From: Anaerolinea thermophila
GTDB lineage: Bacteria; Chloroflexota; Anaerolineae; Anaerolineales; Villigracilaceae
Direction of reading: 5' to 3'
DNA length: 9,532 nucleotides
Assembly: GCA_020722305.1 (NCBI GenBank)
Contig: DYLB01000074.1
Location: 1-9,532, forward strand
Position 1 is the stretch's first letter. Each line of letters starts with the position of its first letter. Shown here piece by piece: positions 1 to 6,249 of the stretch. A model generated the notes under the pieces. The model saw nothing but the letters and a program-made list of their open reading frames with translations. It ran no database searches and was not told the origin of the DNA. The position numbers were made by a program, and so were the translations under genes.

Positions 1-118
1 GAAGATTTTGCACGATGCTCATCGTTTGGTTGCGGAATGAATTCCGCGCTACGAATATCTGAAGGAATCCTTAGGACGTTTTTGCGGCTGTTCGGCTTAC
101 CAACCATCCCGATTACGC
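1..118. other. Non-coding left edge
   Basis: No convincing gene is visible here. Besides the palindromic repeat at 31-55 there are two small inverted repeats: CGATG-CT-CATCG (13-24) and AAGGA-A-TCCTT (62-72). The reading frame of the following methyltransferase is open back to a TGA at 38-40 but holds no ATG, GTG or TTG before 119. The 15 bases before that ATG contain no purine-rich Shine-Dalgarno, so its translation is either leaderless or depends on a weak site. Confidence 0.4.
31..55 (+). repeat. Palindromic repeat, copy 1
   Basis: Seen: an inverted repeat GCGGAAT-GA-ATTCCGC at 32-47, followed by GCTACGAA. Read on the opposite strand, a closely similar element occurs at 5948-5978 (GCGGGATGAAATCCCGC then CCTACGGAA). 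Both share the order GCGG-R-ATGAA-W-TCC...CGC...CTACG and both carry TGA at the centre of the palindrome. Two similar copies in 9.5 kb suggest a dispersed REP- or MITE-like family, but no transposase or target-site duplication is visible. Here the central TGA at 38-40 also closes a 12-codon open stretch that enters from the left edge, which could be the end of a gene lying outside the window. Confidence 0.55.
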
Positions 119-1012
119 ATGACCCAAATCACCCTGCTCGACTCCCCCAACTGGAAAGACTACGCCCTGCTCGACAGCGGTAACGGCCTGAAACTGGAAC
201 GCTTCGGCCCGTACACCTTCGTCCGCCCGGAAGCGCAGGCCATGTGGTCGCCTACCCTGCCGGGGGAGGACTGGGCCGTGGCCGACGCCGTCTTCCAGCC
301 AACGGGGGAGGAGAGCGGCGGACACTGGAATATCAAGCGTAAATTGCCGGATCAATGGGAAATGCACTATCAGTTGACGAGTGGGGCGATGCTTCGTTTT
401 ATCGCCATGACCACCCCCGGCCGTCACCTGGGCGTCTTCCCCGAAGTCGCCGCGCACTGGGACTGGATGGCAGAGCGGATAAGTCAAAACGAGAAACAAA
501 AAAAAGTGCTCAATCTCTTCGGCTACACCGGCCTGGCGACCCTGGCCTGCGCCGCCACGGGGGCGCAGGTTACGCACGTAGACGCCTCGAAGAAATCCGT
601 CGAGTGGGCGCGGAAGAACCAGGCTCTCTCCGGGCTGGCGGACAAACCCATCCGCTGGCTGGTGGACGATGCGCTCAAATTCGTCCAGCGGGAGGCGCGG
701 CGCGGGGCGCGCTACGACGGGATCATCCTCGACCCGCCCAAGTTCGGGCGCGGACCAAAAGGCGAAGTTTGGGAGGTCTATAAGTCCCTGCCGCGGCTGC
801 TGGATGCCTGCCGCGAGATTCTCAGCCCGAAGCCGCTTTTCGTCGTATTGACGATCTATGCCGTCCAGGCCTCAGCCATCCACGCCGGGCAAGCCCTGAC
901 AGATATGATGAAAGGCTTCGGCGGGGGGGTGGAGCAGGGCGAGCTGGTGACACGCGAACGCTCCGCCGGGCGGCTGCTCTCGCAGGCGGTGTACGCGCGG
1001 TGGGGAAAGTGA
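119..1012 (+). CDS. Class I SAM-dependent methyltransferase (RlmI/RlmK-like, COG1092 type)
   Basis: A 297-residue methyltransferase with a Rossmann fold. Seen: SAM-binding motif I LNLFGYTG at 131-138, an acidic residue at the end of strand 2 (VDAS, D155) likely to contact the SAM ribose, D183-D184 in the motif III region, and the catalytic-type motif DPPKFGRG at 205-212. DPPKFG is characteristic of the RlmI/RlmK rRNA 5-methylcytosine group and related COG1092 proteins. The first 130 residues are a short beta-rich part beginning LLDSPNWKDYALLDSG; there is no PUA RNA-binding domain as in true RlmI. No cysteine lies next to the DPPKFG motif, so m5C chemistry is not assured. The substrate is probably RNA but is not shown by the sequence. 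The ATG at 119 is the only possible start in the open frame; it lacks a good ribosome-binding site. The gene is followed 75 bases later by galK on the same strand, with no obvious functional link. Confidence 0.85.
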   Translation: MTQITLLDSPNWKDYALLDSGNGLKLERFGPYTFVRPEAQAMWSPTLPGEDWAVADAVFQPTGEESGGHWNIKRKLPDQWEMHYQLTSGAMLRFIAMTTPGRHLGVFPEVAAHWDWMAERISQNEKQKKVLNLFGYTGLATLACAATGAQVTHVDASKKSVEWARKNQALSGLADKPIRWLVDDALKFVQREARRGARYDGIILDPPKFGRGPKGEVWEVYKSLPRLLDACREILSPKPLFVVLTIYAVQASAIHAGQALTDMMKGFGGGVEQGELVTRERSAGRLLSQAVYARWGK

Positions 1013-1040
1013 GGCGTGGGGAGTGTTGCGTTGTGCGTGT

Positions 1041-1062
1041 TTCGTAATTTTGGATTTACGAA
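1041..1062 (+). repeat. Small inverted repeat between methyltransferase and galK
   Basis: TTCGTAA (1041-1047) and TTACGAA (1056-1062) form perfect 7-bp arms around an 8-base AT-rich loop, 28 bases after the methyltransferase stop. The surrounding spacer also has a short direct repeat CGATTGGCGATT (1066-1077). It could act as a weak terminator, but there is no T-run after the stem. More likely it is one of the short filler repeats of this genome. Confidence 0.35.
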
Positions 1063-1087
1063 TGACGATTGGCGATTTTGAGTTTCC

Positions 1088-2227
1088 ATGATCTTATCTG
1101 AAATTTGCAGTGCTGCTTTCAAAAAACGTTTTGGCGGCGAGCCGGATTTCCTCGTCCGCGCCCCGGGGCGGGTGAACCTGATCGGCGAGCACACCGACTA
1201 CAGCGACGGCTTCGTCCTGCCGATGGCAATTGACCGGGCGGTCTGGATCGCCCTGCGCCCGCGCCCCGACCGGCGGGTGGCCGTCCATGCGTTGGATTAT
1301 GGCAGGAGGGCCAGCTTCTCCCTGGATAACTTCCGCAAACGCAGCGGCTGGATCGAGTACATCAAAGGTGTGGCTTACGGTTTGCAGGCCGAGGGTTTCC
1401 GGCTGGATGGCTGGGAGGGCGTCCTGGCCGGGGACGTGCCGCGCGGCGCGGGGTTATCGTCCTCGGCGGCGGTGGAGATGGCCGCGGCCCGGGCCTTCGC
1501 CTCCGTGTCGGGGATCGCCTGGGCGCCGGAACGGATGGCCCGCGCCGGCCAGGCCTGCGAGAACCGCTGGGTGGGGGTCCAATCCGGGATCATGGACCAG
1601 ATGGTCAGCGCCGCAGCCAAAGAGGGCCATGCCATGTTCCTGGATTGTCGCTCGCTGGAGTACGAGCACGTCCCCCTGCCAGAGGGGGTGGCTGTGGTCG
1701 TGCTGGATACGTCCACCCGGAGAGGGCTGGTTGGCTCGGAATACAACGAGCGCCGCGAGCAATGCGAAACGGCTGCGCGCCAGTTGGGTGTGAGGGCGCT
1801 GCGGGATGTGGATTGGGAAGAGTTCAAAATAAAAAGTAAGAAGTTGGAAGGATTGGTGCTGAAACGCGCCCGGCACGTCGTCAGCGAGAACCAGCGCGTC
1901 TTGGATGCTGTCGCTGCCATGCGCCGCGGGGATGTCGAACGCCTGGGGCTGCTGCTCAATGCCAGCCACGCCAGCCTGCGGGACGATTTCGAGGTCAGCA
2001 GCGAGGCCCTCAACTGGATCGTGGAGGCGGCCCAATCGCAGGCGGGATGCTACGGGGCGCGCATGACCGGGGCGGGATTCGGCGGCTGCGCCGTGGCCCT
2101 GGTTGACGGGGCGAAGCTGGGGGAGTTCGTACCCGCCGTCGAGGCGGAATACAGGCAAAAGTCCGGGCTGGAGGCGGAGGTGTACGTCTGCCGCGCCAGC
2201 GCGGGGGCCAGTGTTAACGTGTCGTAA
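1088..2227 (+). CDS. galK: Galactokinase
   Basis: A 379-residue, full-length galactokinase of the GHMP kinase family (EC 2.7.1.6). It phosphorylates alpha-D-galactose to galactose 1-phosphate with ATP, the first committed step of the Leloir pathway in the cytoplasm. Seen: the galactokinase signature RAPGRVNLIGEHTDYSDGF starting at 24, with R28, E34, H35 and D37 in the sugar-binding/catalytic positions. The GHMP ATP-binding loop GAGLSSSAA lies at 120-128, GIMDQ at 167-171 supplies the catalytic-base aspartate D170, and the third GHMP motif GARMTGAGFGG is at 323-333. The start fits family length (about 20 residues before the signature); only a weak GAG lies upstream. No galT, galE or galM is in the window, so the remaining pathway genes must lie elsewhere or to the left. 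An AT-rich patch (1821-1850, about 27% GC) interrupts otherwise GC-rich coding sequence without disturbing the frame. Confidence 0.97.
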   Translation: MILSEICSAAFKKRFGGEPDFLVRAPGRVNLIGEHTDYSDGFVLPMAIDRAVWIALRPRPDRRVAVHALDYGRRASFSLDNFRKRSGWIEYIKGVAYGLQAEGFRLDGWEGVLAGDVPRGAGLSSSAAVEMAAARAFASVSGIAWAPERMARAGQACENRWVGVQSGIMDQMVSAAAKEGHAMFLDCRSLEYEHVPLPEGVAVVVLDTSTRRGLVGSEYNERREQCETAARQLGVRALRDVDWEEFKIKSKKLEGLVLKRARHVVSENQRVLDAVAAMRRGDVERLGLLLNASHASLRDDFEVSSEALNWIVEAAQSQAGCYGARMTGAGFGGCAVALVDGAKLGEFVPAVEAEYRQKSGLEAEVYVCRASAGASVNVS

Positions 2228-2252
2228 TCAGGACGGGAAGAGTCCCCTTTCC

Positions 2253-2272
2253 GCCTTGCATTTTTGTAAGGC
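2253..2272 (+). terminator. Possible hairpin terminator after galK
   Basis: GCCTTGCA-TTTT-TGTAAGGC gives an 8-bp RNA stem (one G-U pair) with a UUUU loop, 25 bases after the galK stop. There is no U-run after the stem, so it is only a candidate; it may instead be a stem that stabilises the 3' end of the transcript. Confidence 0.35.
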
Positions 2273-2464
2273 ATCACATAGAATGTGTAAGCAATGAGTC
2301 AATGTCGCTTGCGATGTTTTTGCTTTGTTTGGCATTTCCAATTGAGAAAGGATGGAAAAACTCAACAGTTCATCTGAAATCTGGTGATATTCTCGATTCA
2401 CGCAATTCGTCCAATCATCCTGATGCCCGTGTTTCAGGTTTGGGTCGAACTAAAAAAATTCAAA

Positions 2465-2470
2465 AAGGAG
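2465..2470 (+). promoter_or_regulatory. Ribosome-binding site that fixes the nuclease start
   Basis: AAGGAG lies six bases (AACCTC) before the ATG at 2477. This places the start directly before a signal peptide and rules out the in-frame upstream ATG at 2384, which would add 31 residues in front of that signal peptide and has no comparable site. Confidence 0.85.
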
Positions 2471-2476
2471 AACCTC

Positions 2477-5400
2477 ATGCAGTTCCGTAAACTTTTTGCC
2501 ATATTTTTGAGTTTGGCGCTGATGTTACACTTGGCCCCATTCTCTCCGGCTTACGCGGCCTCGCCTTCTGTGTTCATCAATGAAATCCATTATGACAATA
2601 CCGGCACAGATACTGGCGAGGCCGTTGAAATTGCAGGCCCCGCCGGGACAGATTTGACCGGCTGGAGTCTGGTGCTTTACAACGGCAGCGGAGGAGCGCC
2701 TTATACGACAACGCCTCTAAGCGGAACCATTCCCGATCTTGGGGGCGGATTTGGTGTCATCGTTGTGAACTACGGTGTGAATGGTATCCAGAACGGCTCA
2801 CCAGATGGTCTGGCGCTCGTAGATGCAAGCAGCACGGTGATCCAATTCATCAGCTATGAAGGCTCGTTCCTGGCAGTTGGCGGCCCGGCGAATGGGATGA
2901 CCAGCGTGGATATGGGTGTCTCCGAGGCGTCGGGTTCAGCCGTAGGAGACTCCTTACAGCTGACTGGTACAGGATCAAGCTACGATGACTTTACCTGGAG
3001 CGGTTCTTCAGCCAACACTTTTGGCAGTTTCAATAACGGACAGACGTTCGTTGGCGCAGCGCCCGAACCCAAGATCAACGAATTTTCGGCCAGCACGACC
3101 GGCACAGACGTGGAATACGTCGAAATCTTCGGCGCGCCGAACACCGATTACTCGGCCTACACCGTGCTTGAGATCGAAGGCGATACCACCGGCGCGGGTG
3201 TGGTAGATGAAGTCATCAGCCTCGGCACCACAGATGCGAACGGTTTCTATCTTGCCAGCCTGCCCGCCAACGCGCTCGAAAACGGGAGCGTGAGCCTGCT
3301 CCTGGTCAAGAACTTCACCGGCGCGCTTGGGGACGACCTGGATACGAACAACGACGGCGCCTTCGATGCCACCCCCTGGGAGGCCATTGCGGATGCCGTT
3401 TCTGTCAACGATGGCGGCGCAGGTGACTTCACCTACGGCGTCCCGGCCCTCGGCCCGAACTACGACGGCGTGAGCAGTTTCGCCCCCGGCGGCGCCTCCC
3501 GCATCCCGGATGGATTCGACACCGAAGCCGCCAGCGATTGGGTACGCAACGACTTCGACCTGGCAGGCATCCCCGGCTTCCCCGGCTCGATTGTCTTGGG
3601 CGAAGCCTACAACACCCCCGGCGCGCCGAACGAGATCTTCGTGCCGCCGCCCGAAATGTGCGGCGACCCGTTCACCCCGATCTACGACGTGCAGGGCAGC
3701 GGCGCGGCCAGTCCAGTCGTTGGCAGCGAAGTAGCGGTCGAGGGCGTGGTGACCGGCGACTTCCAGAACAACGCCTCGCCAGATAACGGCGACCTGAACG
3801 GCTTCCACATCCAAGACCCGCTCGGCGACGGCGACCCGGCCACCTCGGACGGAATCTTCATCTACGCCCCAGGCGGCATGGATGTCAGCGCGGGCGACGC
3901 GGTGCGGGTGCGCGGCAGCGTCTCCGAGTTCAACGGCATGACCGAAATCAGCGCCGCCCAGATCTGGCAATGCTCCACCGGCAACCCCCTGCCAGACGCG
4001 GCTCCCTTGTCCCTGCCCGTGACCAGCGTGGGCGACTTCGAGGCCTACGAAGGGATGCGGGTCACTTTCCCGCAGGACCTTTACATCTCGGAATACTTCA
4101 ACTTCGACCGCTTCGGCGAGATCGTGCTGACCTCGCAGCGGCACTTGACCCCCACGGCCGAATTCGAACCCGGACCCGACGCGGTCCAGGCTGCCCAGGA
4201 TTTCCTGCTCGACAAGATCACCCTCGACGACGGGCGCACATCCTCGAACCCGGACCCGGCCATCCATCCGAACGGGAACGTCTTCGACCTGACCAACCTG
4301 TTCCGCGGCGGCGACACCGTCCGTAACGTGACCGGCGTGATGGATTACAGCTTCGGCCTGTACCGCATCCAGCCAACCCAGGGCGCGGACTACACCAACG
4401 CCAACCCGCGCACAACCCAGCCGGAGGATGTCGGCGGGAGCCTGAAGGTGGCCTCCTTCAACGTGCTCAACTACTTCACCACCCTGGATAACAGCGGCCC
4501 GATCTGCGGTCCGCTCCAGGACCAGGGCTGCCGCGGCGCGGATAACGCGACCGAGTTCACCCGCCAGCGCGACAAGATCATCGCCGCCATCAGCACCATC
4601 AACGCCGACGTGGTCGGCCTGATCGAGATCGAGAACCACCCCGGCGACGTCCCCACCGCCGACCTGGTCAGCGGCCTGAACGATATGCTGGGCGCGGGGA
4701 CCTACGATTACATCCCCACGGGTGCGATCGGCTCCGACGCCATCCGGGTGGCCTTCATCTACAAACCGGCGAGCGTTGCGCCCTTTGGCAACTACGCCGT
4801 GCTCGACTCGTCGGTGGACCCGCGCTTCGACGATACCAAGAACCGCCCGGCGTTGGCCCAGTCCTTCTTCGACTTCGAGACCGGCGGCGTTTTCACCGTG
4901 GCCGTCAACCACCTCAAATCCAAAGGCTCGGCCTGTGACGACGTCGGCGACCCGAACCTGGGCGACGGCGCCGGCAACTGCAACCTGACCCGCAAATCCG
5001 CCGCAGAAGCCCTGGTGGACTGGCTGGCGACCGACCCGACCGCCAGCGGCGACAGCGACTTCCTGATCATCGGCGACCTGAACTCCTACGACAAGGAAGA
5101 CCCGATTGACGTCATCAAGGCCGGTTCGGACGACCTGCCCGGCACGGCGGACGACTACACCGACCTGGTCTTCCAGTTCCAGGGCGAAGCGGCTTACTCC
5201 TACGTCTTCGACGGGCAGGTGGGCTACCTCGACCACGCCCTGTCCAACGCCAGCCTGGTGGACGAGATCACCGGCGTGACCGTCTGGCACATCAACGCCG
5301 ACGAGCCGGACCTGATTGATTACGACACGAGCTTCAAGAAACCCGCCCAAGACGCCATCTACGCCCCGGACGCCTACCGCTCCTCCGACCATGACCCGGT

Positions 5401-5896
5401 CATCGTCGGCCTGGACCTGGAGATCTCACCCCGCCCGGCCAAGCAGTACACGCTCGACAGCCTGATCGCCCTGCGGGCGACCCTCACCAACGGGTACGAC
5501 GCCCAAAAACTGGACCAGGCCATCGGCCACCTGGCCCTGTCGCTCGCCCCGGCCCTGTGGGTGGACGACAACCACCTCGACCCGCAGCATGGGCAGATTG
5601 TCTTCCAAGAAGAGAAGAACGCGGTCAACAAGCTGAACGCGATCCTCAAGAACCGGCGCGGCCCGCTCCCGGATGCGACTGTTCAGGGCTTCATCACCTT
5701 CCTGACCGACGCCGACCGGATGCTGGCCCAGGTAGCGGTTGACGAAGCGATTGCCCAGGGCGGCCGCCAAATTGACATCGCCAAGGCGCTCCACGCTCTC
5801 GCCCGCGGCGACGCGTTCCTGGCTAACGGCAAAGCGGAGAACGCCATCGAGCAATACCGCAACGCCTGGAACCATGCCTTGCACGCGATCCAGTAG
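2477..5896 (+). CDS. Secreted ExeM/NucH-type nuclease with lamin-tail domains
   Basis: A 1139-residue exported protein that should hydrolyse extracellular DNA (possibly RNA). Domains seen in order: signal peptide 1-27 (K5 charge, hydrophobic core, cleavage after AYA); lamin-tail-like domain about 31-192 (begins FINEIHYDN); a second one about 198-386 (begins KINEFSAS) with an acidic calcium-loop-like DLDTNNDGAFD at 287-297; OB-fold-like segment about 412-498; endonuclease/exonuclease/phosphatase domain about 655-982. Its catalytic residues are present: N662 in FNVLN, E717/E719 in IEIEN, N811-H812 in VNHLKSKG, D867 and N869 in GDLNS, D919-H920 in YLDHAL, D971-H972 in SSDHDP. These phrases are typical of the ExeM/NucH extracellular nuclease family. 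Residues 990-1139 are a helical tail resembling modules (FIMAH-like) at the ends of secreted proteins. Six cysteines after residue 390 (395, 499, 677, 685, 820, 835) could form three disulfides. No LPXTG, GlyGly-CTERM or C-terminal membrane anchor is visible, so release is expected. The 5' part is AT-richer than the rest. Confidence 0.93.
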   Translation: MQFRKLFAIFLSLALMLHLAPFSPAYAASPSVFINEIHYDNTGTDTGEAVEIAGPAGTDLTGWSLVLYNGSGGAPYTTTPLSGTIPDLGGGFGVIVVNYGVNGIQNGSPDGLALVDASSTVIQFISYEGSFLAVGGPANGMTSVDMGVSEASGSAVGDSLQLTGTGSSYDDFTWSGSSANTFGSFNNGQTFVGAAPEPKINEFSASTTGTDVEYVEIFGAPNTDYSAYTVLEIEGDTTGAGVVDEVISLGTTDANGFYLASLPANALENGSVSLLLVKNFTGALGDDLDTNNDGAFDATPWEAIADAVSVNDGGAGDFTYGVPALGPNYDGVSSFAPGGASRIPDGFDTEAASDWVRNDFDLAGIPGFPGSIVLGEAYNTPGAPNEIFVPPPEMCGDPFTPIYDVQGSGAASPVVGSEVAVEGVVTGDFQNNASPDNGDLNGFHIQDPLGDGDPATSDGIFIYAPGGMDVSAGDAVRVRGSVSEFNGMTEISAAQIWQCSTGNPLPDAAPLSLPVTSVGDFEAYEGMRVTFPQDLYISEYFNFDRFGEIVLTSQRHLTPTAEFEPGPDAVQAAQDFLLDKITLDDGRTSSNPDPAIHPNGNVFDLTNLFRGGDTVRNVTGVMDYSFGLYRIQPTQGADYTNANPRTTQPEDVGGSLKVASFNVLNYFTTLDNSGPICGPLQDQGCRGADNATEFTRQRDKIIAAISTINADVVGLIEIENHPGDVPTADLVSGLNDMLGAGTYDYIPTGAIGSDAIRVAFIYKPASVAPFGNYAVLDSSVDPRFDDTKNRPALAQSFFDFETGGVFTVAVNHLKSKGSACDDVGDPNLGDGAGNCNLTRKSAAEALVDWLATDPTASGDSDFLIIGDLNSYDKEDPIDVIKAGSDDLPGTADDYTDLVFQFQGEAAYSYVFDGQVGYLDHALSNASLVDEITGVTVWHINADEPDLIDYDTSFKKPAQDAIYAPDAYRSSDHDPVIVGLDLEISPRPAKQYTLDSLIALRATLTNGYDAQKLDQAIGHLALSLAPALWVDDNHLDPQHGQIVFQEEKNAVNKLNAILKNRRGPLPDATVQGFITFLTDADRMLAQVAVDEAIAQGGRQIDIAKALHALARGDAFLANGKAENAIEQYRNAWNHALHAIQ

Positions 5897-5912
5897 TCTC
5901 CAAACATGACTC

Positions 5913-5942
5913 AACAGGCGGAGCCGCTTGGCTCCGCCTGTT
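5913..5942. terminator. Perfect hairpin between convergent genes, likely bidirectional terminator
   Basis: AACAGGCGGAGCC (5913-5925), loop GCTT, then GGCTCCGCCTGTT (5930-5942): a perfect 13-bp GC-rich stem starting 16 bases after the nuclease stop. It lies between the + strand nuclease and the - strand operon. The AA/TT ends give only a short T-run on each side, so it is not a textbook rho-independent terminator, but position and stem strength make termination for both directions the best reading. Confidence 0.75.
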
Positions 5943-5947
5943 CATTA

Positions 5948-5978
5948 TTCCGTAGGGCGGGATTTCATCCCGCCTTAC
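5948..5978 (-). repeat. Palindromic repeat, copy 2
   Basis: GGCGGGAT-TTC-ATCCCGCC (5956-5974) extends outward through one G-U pair to GTAG / TTAC, giving a 12-bp stem at 5952-5978. On the - strand it matches the repeat at 31-55 (GCGG, R, ATGAA, then TCC...CGC and CTACG). It lies six bases from the terminator hairpin, and its loop holds the TGA stop of the small - strand gene, so the element overlaps the coding end. Confidence 0.6.
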
Positions 5979-6225
5979 TGTATTTCTTGATAATCTCTTC
6001 CACATCCGGGATTTCCTGGGCGGCGCGGCGGAGCAGCTCGAAGGCCCGGTCAACGAGCGGGGTCAGGCGCCCAGGCCCAACGTCCCGGCCCGCTTCGATC
6101 TCGTCCAGCACTTTGATGAGGTTGCCGCGCAGTCCGCTCGCCCGCCGCGCCCAGTGCGAATCGACCGAGAGCCGTTCCAGGCGTCCGGCCAGCCGCCGCA
6201 AGAGTTCGACCTCCGCCGGGTCCAT
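5965..6225 (-). CDS. Small helical protein of unknown function
   Basis: An 86-residue soluble protein that I do not recognise. It is rich in Arg, Leu and Glu, has no cysteine, no signal peptide and no membrane segment. It looks like three helices: about 3-20 (VELLRRLAGRLERLS), 25-45 (WARRASGLRGNLIKVLDEIE) and 53-83, joined by a Gly/Pro turn GRDVGPG at 46-52. The start has AGGGGA five bases upstream and lies 24 bases after the stop of the dehydrogenase, so it is probably the last gene of the four-gene - strand operon. The last codons (Ser-Lys-Ala-Gly-stop) are made by the palindromic repeat, which suggests that the original C-terminus was replaced or that the repeat inserted at the gene end. 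A spurious ORF cannot be fully excluded, but start signal, spacing and absence of a rival frame favour a real gene. Confidence 0.65.
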   Translation of the reverse strand: MDPAEVELLRRLAGRLERLSVDSHWARRASGLRGNLIKVLDEIEAGRDVGPGRLTPLVDRAFELLRRAAQEIPDVEEIIKKYSKAG

Positions 6226-6249
6226 GCTAATCCCCTGCGAAGCGGTTCA

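Larger units (their letters stand above)
2228..2476. other. AT-rich spacer before the nuclease gene
   Basis: The 249-base spacer is clearly AT-richer than its surroundings (about 35% GC in 2341-2400 by hand count). It contains the hairpin at 2253-2272, a small inverted repeat CACAT-AGA-ATGTG (2275-2287) that could be an operator, and the ribosome-binding site at 2465-2470. TTGAGA at 2342-2347 resembles a -35 box, but no matching -10 box lies 16-18 bases downstream, so I do not call a promoter. The short open frames here have no coding character. Confidence 0.4.

Noticed and set aside
1..40. Tail of an upstream gene (12 codons ending with TGA at 38-40)
   Set aside because: Too short to identify, and other frames are also open at the edge, so it is mentioned only with the repeat and not called as a gene.
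2384..2476. Upstream in-frame start of the nuclease adding 31 residues
   Set aside because: No ribosome-binding site there, and it would bury the signal peptide; AAGGAG before 2477 gives a clear start.
2302..2490. A 62-codon ORF in the spacer before the nuclease
   Set aside because: No ribosome-binding site, no coding-type composition, and it overlaps the nuclease start in another frame.
3008..5392. A 794-codon open frame on the - strand opposite the nuclease gene
   Set aside because: Its translation is repetitive and Val/Gly/Asp-rich without any domain, as expected from the complement of GC-rich coding sequence. The + strand frame has a signal peptide and a full catalytic domain.
5913..5978. 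Attachment site or CRISPR-like repeats at the paired hairpins
   Set aside because: The two stems have different sequences, there are no regular spacers, no cas gene and no integrase nearby.
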